Shown in pieces: positions 20,307 through 31,517 of a stretch of DNA of 64,000 nucleotides. Each line of letters opens with the position of its first letter. The first letter of the stretch is position 1. Origin of the DNA: Prorocentrum cordatum (taxonomy: Eukaryota; Sar; Dinophyceae; Prorocentrales; Prorocentraceae); the NCBI GenBank assembly GCA_963575745.1, contig CAUYUJ010018549.1, positions 384,001 through 448,000 of the forward strand. The letters run 5' to 3'. The notes under the pieces are model-generated. The model made no database searches. It saw only the letters and a list, made by a program, of their open reading frames with translations, and was not told the DNA's origin. Position numbers and translations under genes: made by a program.

Positions 20307-20994
20307 ACAGATCACCTTTTGGGGTTACAGGAGAGGGGCACGGAGTCCCAGAGAAAGTTGACGACAACATACGGTGTCATACGTGTGCGGCGCGACGGGG
20401 GAGGCAAGGGAAGCAACGAGCAAGGCAAAGGGAGAAAGAGGATTGGTCGGAGCAAGGTGGGGTGCGAGATAGCCGCCTCGCGCGAGCGAAAGAAATAGGT
20501 GCAGAATTGCCAACAATGCCGCCGGGCTGTGCCCTGGAGGTGGGTATCTCGCGTTGGGTGAAGGGGGCATGGGCCAGAGCATGATGCACACAGAGAGCAC
20601 AAACCCAGGGCAGATGGAAATGGGGTTGTGCAGGGCCCCCAGCATTGCCGCCGGGCTGTGTCCTGGAGGCCAATGCCTTGTCCATGGAGTGTGTGCATGA
20701 CCGCCGACCTTCCCGCCAGCGTTGGCTTGTGTCCCGAAGGTAAGTATCTCCTGTGTGCACGCTTGTATGCAGAACTGCTGGTGTTCCACCTGGTATGTGT
20801 CCTGGAGGGTGGGTAGGTACCTCATGGGTGCACGTTTGCGGGGTACGCAGGACACCAGCATTGCCGCATTGCCGCAAGGCTGTGTCGTGGAAGTCGGTGC
20901 CGCATCCGTGCACGTTTGTGGTGTACACAGCAGCGCCAGCATTGCCGCCAGGGTGTGTCCTGGAGGTCAGCACCTCCTGTGGATAGAGGGGGGA

Positions 20995-21370
20995 AGGGAG
21001 GAGGGGGAGGAGGCGCAAGCGGAGGTGGAGGAGGAGGCGAAGTCGGCGGCGGAGGCGGAGGAGGCGGACGGGAAGGAAGAGGAGGAGGAGGAGGAGGAGG
21101 TGGAGGCTGCGGCTGCGGCGGCGGAGGCGGAGGCGGACGCGCGGAGAAGACGGACGAGGAGGGCGCAGAGGAGGAAGAGGAGGAGGAGGAGGCAGACGCG
21201 GAGGAGGAGGAGGAGGAGGCGGAGAAGGAGGAGGAGGAGGAGGCGGAGGAGGCGGAGGAGGACGAGGAGGAGGAGGACGAGGAGGAGGAGGAGGAGGAGG
21301 AGGAGGCGGAGGCGGAGGCGGAGGCGGCGGCGGCGGCGGAGGCGGAGGGGGCGGGGGCGGAGGAGGATGC
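20995..21370. repeat. (GGA)n / (GGC)n low-complexity tract
   Basis: About 375 bp of GGAGGAGGC-type triplet repeats. Both strands are open in several frames (Glu/Gly/Arg-rich or Pro/Leu-rich), which is a consequence of composition, not evidence of a gene. Confidence 0.9.
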
Positions 21371-23540
21371 CGCGACGGCGGCCCCGATGCCCCAGCCGCG
21401 GCTCCCTCCCCCCGACTGGCTGGGCGGATATGTCGCCCGTGGCGCGCCGCGCGGCCTGCCGGCGGAGCGCGGCCCGTGGCCACGGCGCGCTCCGCGCCGC
21501 CGGCTCCGCGGCGGGGGCCCTGCTGCGCGGGGCGCCGGCCGAGGGGCAAAGCGCCCCGCTGGCCCGAGGTCGGACGGGCCGCCTGACCGACCCAGGGGCA
21601 GCGACAGGGGGCGCCACCCAGACCTCCTCGCGCCGTGGAGAGATCACGACGGGAGCTATGCTCGGCCTCGGGGGCCCTTGCCCGGCGCCGTCTCGGGATG
21701 AAAGGCCGGTCCCGGGGGAGGGGTCCAGACCTCTGGGGGTCGACGTTGAGAAAAGAGCACGGCGTCGGGAGTGGAGGTGCATCGACCCCCAGTCGCCCAC
21801 TGATCGCCGATGGGGGTCCCCACGCCGCCCAGGAAAGCGCGGATTCACGATCGGGGGCCATCGCCGATCTATTGGCGATGGATCTTGGCGGCCGAGGGGC
21901 CGAGCGCCCCGCCAGCCCGAGGTCGGACGGTCCTGGAATCGAGGTACATCCGTTCCAGAGCGTTCCAGATCACTCTCAGAGCGTTCCGAGGCGCTCTGGA
22001 ACGGCCGCGGCGCCCGATACAGCCTCCAAGCCCGCCGATTCTCGGAGATTTCCGAATCATATTGGCCCGATGTTGTCTCGATTCTGCCTTCGTCGTACGA
22101 GGCTCGGGAGCCGCCCGACCGACCCCTGCCTCGGTGAGATCGGAAGTCAAAAGGAAATGCAGACATGTATGGAAACACGTGGATTTACGACGGGTTCTGT
22201 TTCCATGTCGAGTCGGAGCGCTACGTCGCCACATCAGGCGGCACTGGCGCCATGTCTCGGGGGGAACGCTCCCCGAGCCGTGGACATCTGGCACCCGCGC
22301 GCCAGGTCCCTGCGCGCCCGAGAAGGAGACGTTTTTTTCCCCTGGCGAGAACTGGCGTGACTCGGGGGAGGGGAGGGGGAGGGGGAGGGGGCTGGTCACG
22401 CCACGACTCGCGTCGCCGCCGGTTGGGAGTACTTAAGAATGTCTCATTCCCAGACGGCACCTGCGCGAATCGTGGCGTGGCCAGAGGAGGGGAGCGGCGG
22501 GTGGGGCGGGGCCGGCTACGGGCGCCATCGTGACTGAGTCAGATACTTGCTCGAGTGGGCATGGAAAGCAAGGGTACCAGGACCAACAGCGGCCCCTGCC
22601 CATGCTGAAGAGCCTGCGCAAAACGGCGGCTGCTGTCGGCGTGCGCATCGTACCCATGTTCCCACGTCGGGCGTTCCAGCTGTCAGAGGAGTGCCAGACG
22701 AGAGGGCGGCGGCCCTCCTGATGTCCTTCGTTCTTCTTGGTCCCCCTGGGGGCTTCTCGTCGCGACGGCTGGACGCGCGTCGCAGAACTGGTCAGGGTGG
22801 ACCTCCCGAGGGGGCCGGGGACTGACTCTGAGTGACGTCGGGCCAGGCGGGAGACCTGCCTCAACACCGGCCCTCCCCCGGTGGCAAGCGGGCCCCCTCC
22901 GCGACGGACACCTCGCCTCATTCCAAGACGCGGGCAGGCCGACGTGCGTGGTCAAACCTCCATCGTGGGCAGGCGGACGGGAGGGGCTCGTCACGGAGGG
23001 TGTCGGTCAGGCTGCGCGCGCGAGGCCACCCGCGGGCGGAGCTGGCGCCGAGCTCGGGCGCTGCCACGGCCGGCCCTGGCCCAAGGTCGAGACCTCGGGT
23101 TCGCGGGAGGAGGTCGCCCACAGGCCTGCCGTCGATCGGGACAATCGAAGCGGGTAATTACGGAAGCCATGGGTGCAGAGTGCAGCAGCAGTTCTTGCTC
23201 ATTCTGAGCCGTGTTTTCCGTGTCGGCGTCGCCGCGGTCGTTGCCCATTTGAGGCAGAAGGCCGCCTGCCAGACAGCGGCTGCTGTCGGTGTTGGGCAAC
23301 ACGTACCCCTGTCGGCCGTACAGACTTTGTGCTGCGGGCCCGCTTCGGGCCATTGGAGGTCACTCCGGGACCGATTCTGGCAGGGCTTAAGCGTCGGGAC
23401 GGGCGGCCTCTGCGTGGAGGCCCATGTGGCCTCCCCGTGCGCCCCCGTCGCGAGGCCCAGAGGTGAGGGGGACACGGGAGAGCTCCGGCAGGGTGCGCGA
23501 ACAGCTGGTGGGGCAGTCATCGAGCCAGGAGCGCCACCCC
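21371..23540. other. GC-rich stretch with no recognised gene
   Basis: Several long overlapping frames exist, but their products are Arg/Pro/Ala-rich with no motif. A block GGCGGCTGCTGTCGG recurs at about 22623 and 23273. I see no RNA gene here. Confidence 0.4.
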
Positions 23541-23544
23541 CTGG

Positions 23545-23705
23545 GCCTTCACAACATCCCGGGGCCCTGACAACATCCCAGAACACTCGCCAACATCCCT
23601 GGGCCCTGACAACATCCCTGGGCCCTGAAAACCTCCCTGACAACATCCCTGCGCCAACCTCTGACGAAGCTGTTCGCGCCGCTTCCCTGGGCCCTCACAG
23701 CATCC
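23545..23705. repeat. 19-bp tandem repeat ACAACATCCCTGGGCCCTG
   Basis: Around seven to eight copies, some diverged (CGGGGCCC, AGAACACTCG variants), lie head to tail. A last partial copy is CCTGGGCCCTCACAGCATC near 23687. Confidence 0.8.
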
Positions 23706-24768
23706 CACGGCACTCGGGCGACCGCTCGGGACGGCCCTGGGCTCCCCGCGCAGCCGCGGAGGAGGCGCAACCGCTGGAAAGAACGCCAGGTCCCGAAGAA
23801 GGCCAGAGGCATGGGGGAGTGTCCCGAACAGATGGGGGGGCGCACCCCTCCCTCAGATCTGACTTTGCCAAAAAGGTACACATCGCTGAGAATCACCGGA
23901 CCCCATCTTGCTGCGTCATCCTTCGAGCCGGATGGATCTGTGAGGGCCCCGGAGCCCGAAACTGGACGGAAACGCCCGACGTCAAAACAAATGGGACGCC
24001 AGGATTCAGCCACGCGCAGAAGTTGGGAAGAGGGGTTCGGGGGAGGGGTGAAGCCTTCTTAGAAGCACCCCTGCCTCTTAGAAGGCGCGGGCCTTGTCTG
24101 TTTTGGTAGATGTAGGCCCGGCGCCTCGTAAGCAGCAGCCTCCTGCTGCGAAGCCTCCTCCCCCTCCCTCGACCCCCGTATATGCGCGCCGCCAAGCTTG
24201 GGCCAGGGACACCCCCCTGGCAGCCTCCGACGAGCCCGCCGCCGCCCCGCCCCCGCGACCGGCTGCCGGACGCCGCGGCCGCGGAGGCGCGGTGGCACGC
24301 CGCCTCCGCTGCGCGGGGCGGGGGCTCCTCGGCGCCCGCGCTGGCGAGCGCCAGCGTCGGTGCCGTCAGGGCGAGTGCCGGCCGGGCGGATGCCGCTCGC
24401 GCAGAGGCGCTCGGTGGTTCCAAGATCTTGGCATCGCCCGGACGTGCGCATGTTTGTTCCCGGCGAGGCCCATCGACTAAAATCGTGGATCATGTCGAAG
24501 CAGTATGTGCATAAAATGAACGCACGAAGCCGAAAATCGCGCGGGGAGCGGGCGAGCGAGCGATGGCAAGAACATGGGGTCTGGAGGGATGGGCCCTGAG
24601 GCCGAGGTGCTTCAAAGGGTGTAGGTCCACCCTTGGACCCCGTCCTGTCCCTATAGGACCTCGGGACCCCATCTTTGAGCCAGCGAGGCGTGGCTGGCGC
24701 GGCTGTGCGCAGCCGCCGGCCCTCTGACGCCGGGGGCGCGCGCCTACAGCTCGAGGATCAGACAGTGG
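23706..24768. other. Mostly unassigned; may hold an upstream PPR exon
   Basis: No clear gene in 23706-24650. At 24712-24768 the plus strand reads PGARAYSS, which resembles the first helix of a PPR repeat, suggesting that an upstream exon of the PPR gene ends near 24768. Confidence 0.35.
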
Positions 24769-24876
24769 CATGGACACAAACTGTCGGGGGTCCGCCCTGA
24801 TTTCTTGGATCGGCGCAGCGCCGTCCCAGATATCCGCGCTGACCTCTGCAAGTTCATGTGTGTGTGTGTCATTAGC
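24769..24876. repeat. Fold-back element related to the one at 63634-63832
   Basis: The left half AGTGGCATGGACACAAACTG then GTCCGCCCTGATTTC...GGATCGGCGC is closely similar to one arm of the 63.6-kb palindrome (AGTGGCATAAACATAAAAAC, then GTCCGCGCGGATTTC...GGATCGGCGC). The right half (24816-24876) is its imperfect reverse complement. It sits just 5' of the PPR repeats, so it may be an intron. Confidence 0.65.
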
Positions 24877-25941
24877 TGTTCCCCGAACAACGCGGTCATC
24901 CACGCGTGCGCGCGTGCGGCTGACGTGGCGCGCGCCGAGCATTGGCTGCTCGACATGATCGACAGGGGCGTCCAGCCGAACGTCTTCAGCTTCAACGCGG
25001 TGCTGGCGGCATGCGCGGAGTCGGAGGACCTCGCGTCCGCGGAGAGGTGGTTCGGGCGCATGGAGCGAGCCATGCTGCCACCCGACGCCGTCAGTTTCCG
25101 CACGATGGTGGGGGCGTGCGCTCGGACGGGCAAGGCTGGAGCGGCCAAGGCTTGGCTGGCGAGGATGCTGGCGGCGTCCTTCGCCCTGGACGTGGTGGCG
25201 GGCAGTTCGGCGGTGGCCGCTTGCGCCGCCAGCAGTGACCCCGGCGGCGCCGAGGGCTGGCTGCGCCGGATGGAGCAGGCCGGGCTCAAAGTCGGGCGGG
25301 CAGGCTACGACCCTGTCGCCCGAGCCTGGGCGGCCGGCGGCCAGGGTGTGCCGCCGTCGCCGCTCCGAGCCGAGGGCTGGCTGTGGAAGGCCCTGGAGGC
25401 CGGAGTCGAGCCCACGGACGCGGCCCTCCTCGCAACGCTGGCCGCCTTCGCTCGGGCCGACGACGCCGAGGGTGCGCAGCGCGTGGCCGACCTCATGCGG
25501 CGCCTCGGGCGCTGGCCCAGCCCGGCGGCGACGGCGGCACTCGCGGCGCCGCACGCGGGGGCGGGCGAGTTCTGGCGGGTCGAGGAGCTGGTGGAGGACC
25601 TGAGGCGCGACGGCGGGAAGCCCGACGCCGGGTGCCTGCGCGCCCTGCTGGCCGCCTACGCGAGGGCACCGGAGCCTCCCCGGGACGGCAGGGCCGAGGC
25701 CTGCTTCCGGCAGCTGCTCGCCCTCGACGCCGGCGCGGCGGGCTCCTGGAGCGAGGCGCTCGGAGACCTGCGCCGGGCGCTGGGGCGGCAGAGGTACGCT
25801 GGAGCGGCAGCGGCGCTGTCGCTGCCGTCGCACCCCAGGATCCGCCGCCAGGACCACGCCAGAGGCAGAGTCGTCGGCGCCAGCGAGGTAATCGGGCCGT
25901 GCGCGGAAAGGCCGTCCGGCTCGGCAGGCCGCTCGCCTTGA
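24805..25941 (+). CDS. Pentatricopeptide repeat (PPR) protein
   Basis: From about 24885 the frame encodes degenerate 35-residue PPR repeats: NAVIHACARAADVARAEHWL, FNAVLAACAESEDLASAERWF, FRTMVGACARTGKAGAAKAW, SSAVAACAASSDPGGAEGWL, then more divergent repeats to about residue 330 and a basic Ser/Arg-rich tail to the stop. PPR proteins bind organelle (or other) RNA one base per repeat and act in RNA processing. The first 25 codons from the ATG at 24805 lie in a fold-back repeat and are probably not coding; an upstream exon with GARAYSS (about 24735) may be joined instead. There is no visible targeting peptide because the true N-terminus is missing. GC-rich codon use matches a host gene. Confidence 0.8.
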   Translation: MDRRSAVPDIRADLCKFMCVCVISCSPNNAVIHACARAADVARAEHWLLDMIDRGVQPNVFSFNAVLAACAESEDLASAERWFGRMERAMLPPDAVSFRTMVGACARTGKAGAAKAWLARMLAASFALDVVAGSSAVAACAASSDPGGAEGWLRRMEQAGLKVGRAGYDPVARAWAAGGQGVPPSPLRAEGWLWKALEAGVEPTDAALLATLAAFARADDAEGAQRVADLMRRLGRWPSPAATAALAAPHAGAGEFWRVEELVEDLRRDGGKPDAGCLRALLAAYARAPEPPRDGRAEACFRQLLALDAGAAGSWSEALGDLRRALGRQRYAGAAAALSLPSHPRIRRQDHARGRVVGASEVIGPCAERPSGSAGRSP

Positions 25942-26007
25942 CCCAGCCCGCCCCGAGGGGCAGCAGTCCCGAGGCCCAACTCGCCATGTCCACGAGGGTC
26001 AGGGCCA

Positions 26008-26600
26008 TCATAAGCCACCACTATACTCAGCCGCCGGCACAGCATACTGGAGTTCTGATTTTTGAATGCTCAGGGCTGCGGTCGTGGGGCTGACTAGGAG
26101 CTCTGTGGCGGCCAATGGATCCATGCACGACTGGAGTCTTCCTTTCCCTGGTGACGCGACACTGCGTCGGCTTCTTGGTTGCGCAATGTCTCGGATGTTG
26201 TGTATTGATGCTTCCAAATTGTAGTTGGTGTGGTATTGCCACCCATGGCGCCAGTCTCCCAGAGTGCACTCCGTTGTTTTGTTCTGGTTGTGCTGGCCGT
26301 GCTCATTGAGCCACTGCTTCCCACGTACGTTTCGCATTCCATTCAGCATCGACACAGGCTTGTCCAACACCCACAATGTCCGAGCCCGTTGGCGCTTTGT
26401 GTAGCACTCCCAGAGGGTAGAGGATGTCATTACCTATGGCAGGAAACCGTCGTAAGAGTCCAGGAAGCGTGTCGGCCCACCCGGCCGAGTATGCAACAGA
26501 TTGCGTTCGAGCAGCATTCCGTAAGCCGGCGATTCCCAAGGCGCAATGGCAGCCCGAATTGTTCGACTCAAGTGGTACATCGTCCCCCCACGCAATCGGC
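26008..26600 (-). pseudogene. Fragment of the RLE-type LINE (C-terminal to RT)
   Basis: Minus-strand frames align in order with the LINE protein at 37428-41111: AYSAGWADTLPGLLRRFPAIG (compare AYWASWADALPDLIARFPAIG), then TLGDWRHGWQYHTNYNLE (compare ILGEWQHGWQYHASYNLE) and ATELLVSPTTAALSI. A frame change lies near 26303-26430. It lacks both the RT core and the endonuclease, so it is a dead fragment lying just 3' of the PPR gene, antisense to it. Confidence 0.8.
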
Positions 26601-26904
26601 CTTACCATGCCTGTTCTGACATAGTTCTTAAAATTATTGACGCTTCGCGTATCCCCATCAGCCTTTTTGCAGCCCCGCCTCCACTCCGGCGACTTCCTGG
26701 TCCCGTTCTGAGTGCCGGTTCTCGGCCTGCTTCTGCTTGGCTAATTAGCACCTCGTGCGGCCCGCCTGGACTTTGACACGCCGCTGTTGCGCTCTCGCCC
26801 GCGGCTGTTGACAAAAAGTACCCCCCATCAGCCCATCCAGAGTCGATGCCCAGCGGAGCTGCCTCGAGAAAGGAATGGGAAGTGGACAGCACACAGAGGA
26901 AGGG
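26601..26904. other. No gene recognised
   Basis: Mixed-composition sequence between the LINE fragment and the next repeat; no motif found. Confidence 0.4.
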
Positions 26905-27345
26905 TCCCTCTTGGAGCGCTCTTGGGACATTCTTGGGTGCTCTTGGGGCCGTCTTGGGGCTAATGATGGGAGCTCAAATTACGACCCCCCCTCGGGAGCC
27001 CCCAAAGTCGCCTCTTGGGCGTTCTTAGAGCCCTGGGGCCGTATTGGAGCTCTATTGGGCCTCTCTTGGGGCCCTCATGGGCCCTATCTTGAGGCCTCGG
27101 AAGGCCACCGGAAGCGAAAAGGCGAGAAGGCACAATTAATTGATTTCAGCTGGTCTTTGAACGATGTTGGCCTCTTGCCGGCCTCATTGGGAGGATCCGT
27201 GGCCACTCGGAGCCGTCTTGGATGGGGCTTCTTAGAGCATCTTGGGAGCCATGTTGAGGCATCTTGGGCTATCTTGAGCCGTCTTGGAGGTCATCTTGGG
27301 CTCTCTGAGGCCCTCCTAGAGCCGTCCTGGGCCATCTTGGACGCT
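26905..27345 (+). repeat. Degenerate CTTGGGGCC minisatellite
   Basis: Loosely periodic (about 10-22 bp) copies of (T/C)CTTGGGGCC(G/A)T and TCTTGGGAGCC fill the stretch. Related tracts are at 56945-57020, 60181-60440 (same strand), and 50520-50620 and 61740-62110 (opposite strand). Confidence 0.7.
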
Positions 27346-27914
27346 CCAACGACCCGCGACTCCACCCCTCCAGGTCCAGGGGAGTGGGTGCGGGGGAGGG
27401 GCAGACCCTTCCCCGAAGGTTGGAAGAGAAAGCTGTCTAGACCACCTACGCCCTGAGGGCTGGTGGGATTTCGAGAGCCGCTGATCGTGTGCCTCAGCGA
27501 TGGGTTTCGATATGGGTGTGCCGTGCGCAATATATGGTCGGCACAGCACAGTAGTATAGGAGAAGCCAGGCAGTGTTTGGAGAGGGGAGCTGCTATAAGA
27601 AGTCAAGTAGATTCCTTCCCCTTCCGGTCTAATAATTGTTGTGAATTGAGGAGTGGCAGCGTGAGAGCGCAATATCGTCATGCCCCGCGCCGCCAATGGG
27701 TAGTCGCATGTCCAGTCTCCGTGCGCCGCCTCAGTCAAATGTGGCGGGCAAGGTGCCTGCCTCTGTTTGGCACCACACAGCAAGGCTCCCCGAATGAATG
27801 GTGACGTGGCAAACATATAGCAAAGCACATTACATCCTTCTCCATCCTCTCCCTCTCTCCTCCTGCTTGCGTCCTGCCTCATGCCCGCGGTTGCCTTGGG
27901 TGTCGTCACTTGCG
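27346..27914. other. No gene recognised
   Basis: Unique-looking sequence of mixed composition; short frames only. Confidence 0.4.
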
Positions 27915-29500
27915 CAGCGGAGGTGCCGTGGGCTCCTGAGAGGCCCAGCGGAGGTGCGTTTTACGCAGATCACCGCGAGACCTCGTCGTCCCCTGGGGGG
28001 TTGCGATCAGCGAAACTGTCGCCACTTTCGTGGGCTCCTGGCAGGCCCAGCGGAGGTGCGCCTTGCGCAAATCACCACGAGGCTTCGCCGTCCCATGGGG
28101 GCTGCGATCAGCGAAACTGTCGCCTCTTTCGTGAGTTCCTGGGAGGCACAGCGGCGGCGCGTCTTACGCAGAACACAACGAGACCTCGCCGTCCCTTGGG
28201 GGCTGCGATCTGCGAAAGTGTCGCCACTTTCTCGGGCTCCTGGGAGGCCCAGCGGAGGTGCGTCTTCCGCAGGTCACAGCGAGACCTCGCCGTCCCCTGG
28301 GGGGCTGCGATCTGCAAAACTGTAGCCACGTTCGTGGCCTCCTGGGAGGCCCAGCGGAGGTGCGTCTTACGCAGATCACAGCGAGACCTCGCCGTCCCTT
28401 GGGGGGGCTGCGATCTGCAAAGCAGTCGCCACTTTCGTAGGCTCTTGGGACGCCCAGCGGAGGTGCGTCTTATGCAGATCACCATGACACCTCGCCCTCC
28501 CCCCGGGGGGGCTGCCATGTGCGAAAGTCGCCACGTTCGGGGGAGTCCTAGGAGACCCAGCGGAGGTGTGCCTTACGCAGATCACCGCGTGACCCCTGGG
28601 GGGCTGCGAGTTGCGAAATTGTCACCATTTTCGTGAGTTCTTGGGAGGCCCAGCGGAGGTGCGTCTTACGCAGATCACCATGGGACCACGCCGTCCCACT
28701 TTCGTGGGCTCCTGGCAGGCCCAGCGGAGATGCGCCTTGCGAAGGTCACCAGTAGACCTCGCCGTCCCCCTGGGTGGCTGCGATCTTCGAACATGTAGCC
28801 ACTTTCGGGTGAGTCCTGGGAGTACCAGCGGAGGAGCGTCCTACGCAGATCACCACGAGGCCTCGCCGTCACATGGGGGTCTGCGATCTGCGAAAATGTA
28901 GTACTTTCGTGGGCGGCTGGGAGGCCCAGCGGAGGTGTATCCTACGCAGATCACCATGAGACCTCGCCGTCCCTTGGGGGAGGGGGGGTCGCGATCTTTG
29001 AAACTGTCGCAGTTTTCGCTGGCTCCCGGGAGGCGCAGCGGAGGCGCGTCGTACGCAGATCATCATGAGATCTCGCCGTCCCCTGGGGGGCTGCGATCTG
29101 AAAAACTGTCACCACTTTCGTGGGCTCCTGAGAGGCCCAGCGGAGGTGCGTCTTACGCAGATCACAGCGAGACCTCGCCGTCCCTTGCAGGGCTGCGATC
29201 TGCGAAACTGTCGCCACTTTCGTGGGGTTCTGGGAGGCACAGCAGAGGTGCGCCCTCACCATGAGACCTTGCCGTCCCCCGGGGGGCTGCGATCTGCGAA
29301 ACTGTCGCCACTGTCGTGGGCTCCTGGGAGGCCCAGCGGAGGTGCGTCTTACGCAGATCACCATGAGACCTCGCCGTCCCCCTAAGGGGCTGCGATCTGC
29401 GAAATTGTCGCCACTTTCGTGGGCTCCTGGGAGGCCCAGCTGAGGTGCGCCTTGCGCAGATCACCATGAGGCCTCGCCGTCCTCTGGGGTGCTGGGTTGC
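27915..29500 (+). repeat. ~102-bp satellite, about 17 copies
   Basis: The block CCCAGCGGAGGTGCG recurs near 27947, 28049, 28148, 28249, 28349, 28456, 28557, 28649, 28720, 28812, 28926, 29034, 29137, 29239, 29332 and 29437, mostly 99-108 bp apart. Other landmarks are CTTACGCAGATCACC, GACCTCGCCGTCCC and CTGCGATCTGCGAAACTG. As 102 is a multiple of three, several frames stay open over several repeats on both strands. Confidence 0.9.
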
Positions 29501-30144
29501 GACGTTGGGGTGTCATGCGGCGCTGCTCCCACAAATTATGTCTCAAATCGTCTCCTCCTTATTGTGTTTCCACACTCCCTCGAGGCCGCCTTCCTACTAA
29601 CGATCGTACTCTTAAGAGCGACGCCGCAGATGTGAACATGTGACTCTGGCCCGACGTTCTTTGGCGAGTCGTTCAAGTGCACGGCGGATTCTTCAGTGCT
29701 CACTTTTGTATTGAGCGGTCCGATGTACAGCCGCCTCATGTGTACGAATGGTTGGGTGCGTCCCTGGGTAATGCTGTCTACTCCCGCTGCGTTGTCTGGA
29801 TCACATATAACCTGCGAGCTATCCATACATGTTATGTTATACGTGTGTATACCTATACGACCACCCTGCGGGTGATAAGGAGGTTGGGGGGGGGAGGGCC
29901 CCAGCAATGGGCAACAGTTGTGATTGCTGTTGTGACGATGCCAATGGAGAGTGTTGCGTTGCCGCTCGCTCTTGGGAGCGTCGGTGTCGAGTTGTTTACA
30001 TCACCCTTCGTTCTTTGGCGCCTTAGTACCATTCGTCCCCCCCCCTGGGTACCTGCCCAACCTGCCCAACGGCAGCCAACGGCGGCATGTGGTCACAGAA
30101 TATTGGAGCGCTGGCAAAGGCTGGCGCAGCCCGTGCCACCTCTT
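29501..30144. other. No gene recognised
   Basis: Mixed composition; includes a G-run at 29885-29897. No domain or RNA gene seen. Confidence 0.4.
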
Positions 30145-30300
30145 GCACTATCGATCTCACTATCGATCTCATTCAATCGATCTCACTCGATCAATCTCAC
30201 TATCGAAATCAAAATCGATATCATCATCGATGTCTCTCGGCCGGTTTCACTATCGATCTCACAATAGATCTCACTATCGATCTCACCATCGATCTTTACT
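30145..30300 (+). repeat. 12-bp tandem repeat CACTATCGATCT
   Basis: About 12 copies with variants (ATTCAATCGATCT, CACAATAGATCT). Each contains the palindrome ATCGAT. Isolated copies continue at 30470-30530, where the large duplication begins. Confidence 0.85.
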
Positions 30301-30534
30301 TGTCGAGCATTTCGGCTAGCAAAGCCTGGCCCCTCGTAGCGAAGCCGAAGGAAGTGCGTGACCGAAGTGGGCGCGTTTCCGGCCCCCCCGCGTGCCGAGT
30401 GAAACAGAAGCCTTGGGCCGAAATCTCTGAATGGTAAGAAAGTTGACGGGGGGGCGGACCCAACGTCTCATTCAATCGATCTCGCAATGGACCCTACCAT
30501 CGATTTCACAATCGATCCTTCCCGATCGATCACC

Positions 30535-30714
30535 GTCATCATCAACAACACGGGTCGTCACCATCAGCATCATCAACAACAACATCAACATCATCATCAT
30601 CATCAACATCATCAGCATCACCATCAACAACACCATCATCATTTTCAGCGCCATCATCATCACCATCATCATATTCACCATCATCAACAACAACATCATC
30701 ATCATCATCATCAG

Positions 30715-30755
<41 letters not shown>
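30535..30755 (+). repeat. (CAT/CAA)n microsatellite
   Basis: ATC/ATCAAC triplet array; a homologous array lies at 34780-34975. Translations are His-rich on plus and Asp/Met-rich on minus and are not evidence of genes. Confidence 0.95.
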
Positions 30756-30767
30756 CCGGGACACCGA

Positions 30768-31110
30768 CGGGGCACAAGCGGGACACCGCGGGCCCCCAGA
30801 CGCCCGGACGGCAATCATTTGGTCCGGCCGCGCCTCAGCCACACGGGACCCCAGCGGGACACCGGGCGGGACACCGCGGGCCCCCAGACGCCCGGACGGT
30901 AATCATTTGGTCCGGCCGCGCTTCAGCCACACGGGACCCCAGCGGGGCACCGGGCGGGACACCGCGGGTCCCCAGACGCCCGGACGGCAATCATTTGGTC
31001 CGGCCGCGCCTCAGCCACACAGGACCCCAGCGGGACACTGGGCGGGACGCCGCGGGCCCCCAGACGCCTGGACGGCAATGATTTTGTCCGGCCGCGCCTC
31101 AGCCACAGGA
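30768..31110 (+). repeat. ~87-bp tandem repeat, four units (three in copy 2 at 34990-35240)
   Basis: Units share GGGACACCGCGGGCCCCCAG, then GGACGGCAATCATTTGGTCC. Starts are near 30781, 30868, 30958 and 31045; copy 2 has starts near 35003, 35090 and 35177. The duplicate therefore differs by one unit. Confidence 0.9.
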
Positions 31111-31475
31111 GACTTTCTCTCGCCCGCCCACGCAGTTTCGCCTCGCCCGCACGCACGGCACGCACGAACACGAAACCGAAATCGATTTCCCGGTAAGGGG
31201 GCTCTCCGTTCCACTTCGATGTCACCCCCAACCTCCGATATAGGCCACGACCTCGGCTCCTGGCGGAAGAGCGTATACGGCAGAGGCCTGGGTGCATTCG
31301 GCCCCGCAGGGACGTGACACCCCGAACGGGCCGTGGCGTTCGAAGGAGCCCGCACTGCCAGGCCCCGCCGCCTGCGGATTAGCGCCAGTACACAGGGCGC
31401 TGGCAACAGAAACCGACGGCCGCCGCACCACTTGCGCTGTTGGTGGACGACCGCCACACACCAACACCCAACACA

Positions 31476-31476
<1 letters not shown>

Positions 31477-31512
<36 letters not shown>
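31477..31512 (+). repeat. (CA)n microsatellite
   Basis: Homologous and longer (CA)n at 35607-35652 in the duplicate. Confidence 0.95.

Positions 31513-31517
<5 letters not shown>

Larger units (their letters stand above)
19090..20990. repeat. Degenerate ~66-70 bp tandem repeats in two blocks
   Basis: A unit built around TGCCGCC(A/G)GGCTGTGTC, TGGAGGTCAGTGCC and TGTGCACG...GTGTATGCAGGA recurs at about 19112, 19402, 19468, 19540 and 19680, and again at 20515, 20643, 20715, 20870 and 20940. The two blocks are separated by about 760 bp that holds a different hairpin repeat (20118-20306). Confidence 0.7.

Noticed and set aside
20377-22178. Frames of 400-490 codons on both strands
   Set aside because: They run through the (GGA)n tract and tandem repeats; openness on both strands is compositional.
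20118-29500. Spaced repeats as possible CRISPR arrays
   Set aside because: Repeats of 16 or ~102 bp with irregular spacing, no cas genes, and an evident eukaryotic context.
30487-31317. His-rich and Asp/Met-rich frames over (CAT)n (also 34715-35449)
   Set aside because: Microsatellite translation; the downstream part is the 87-bp repeat.
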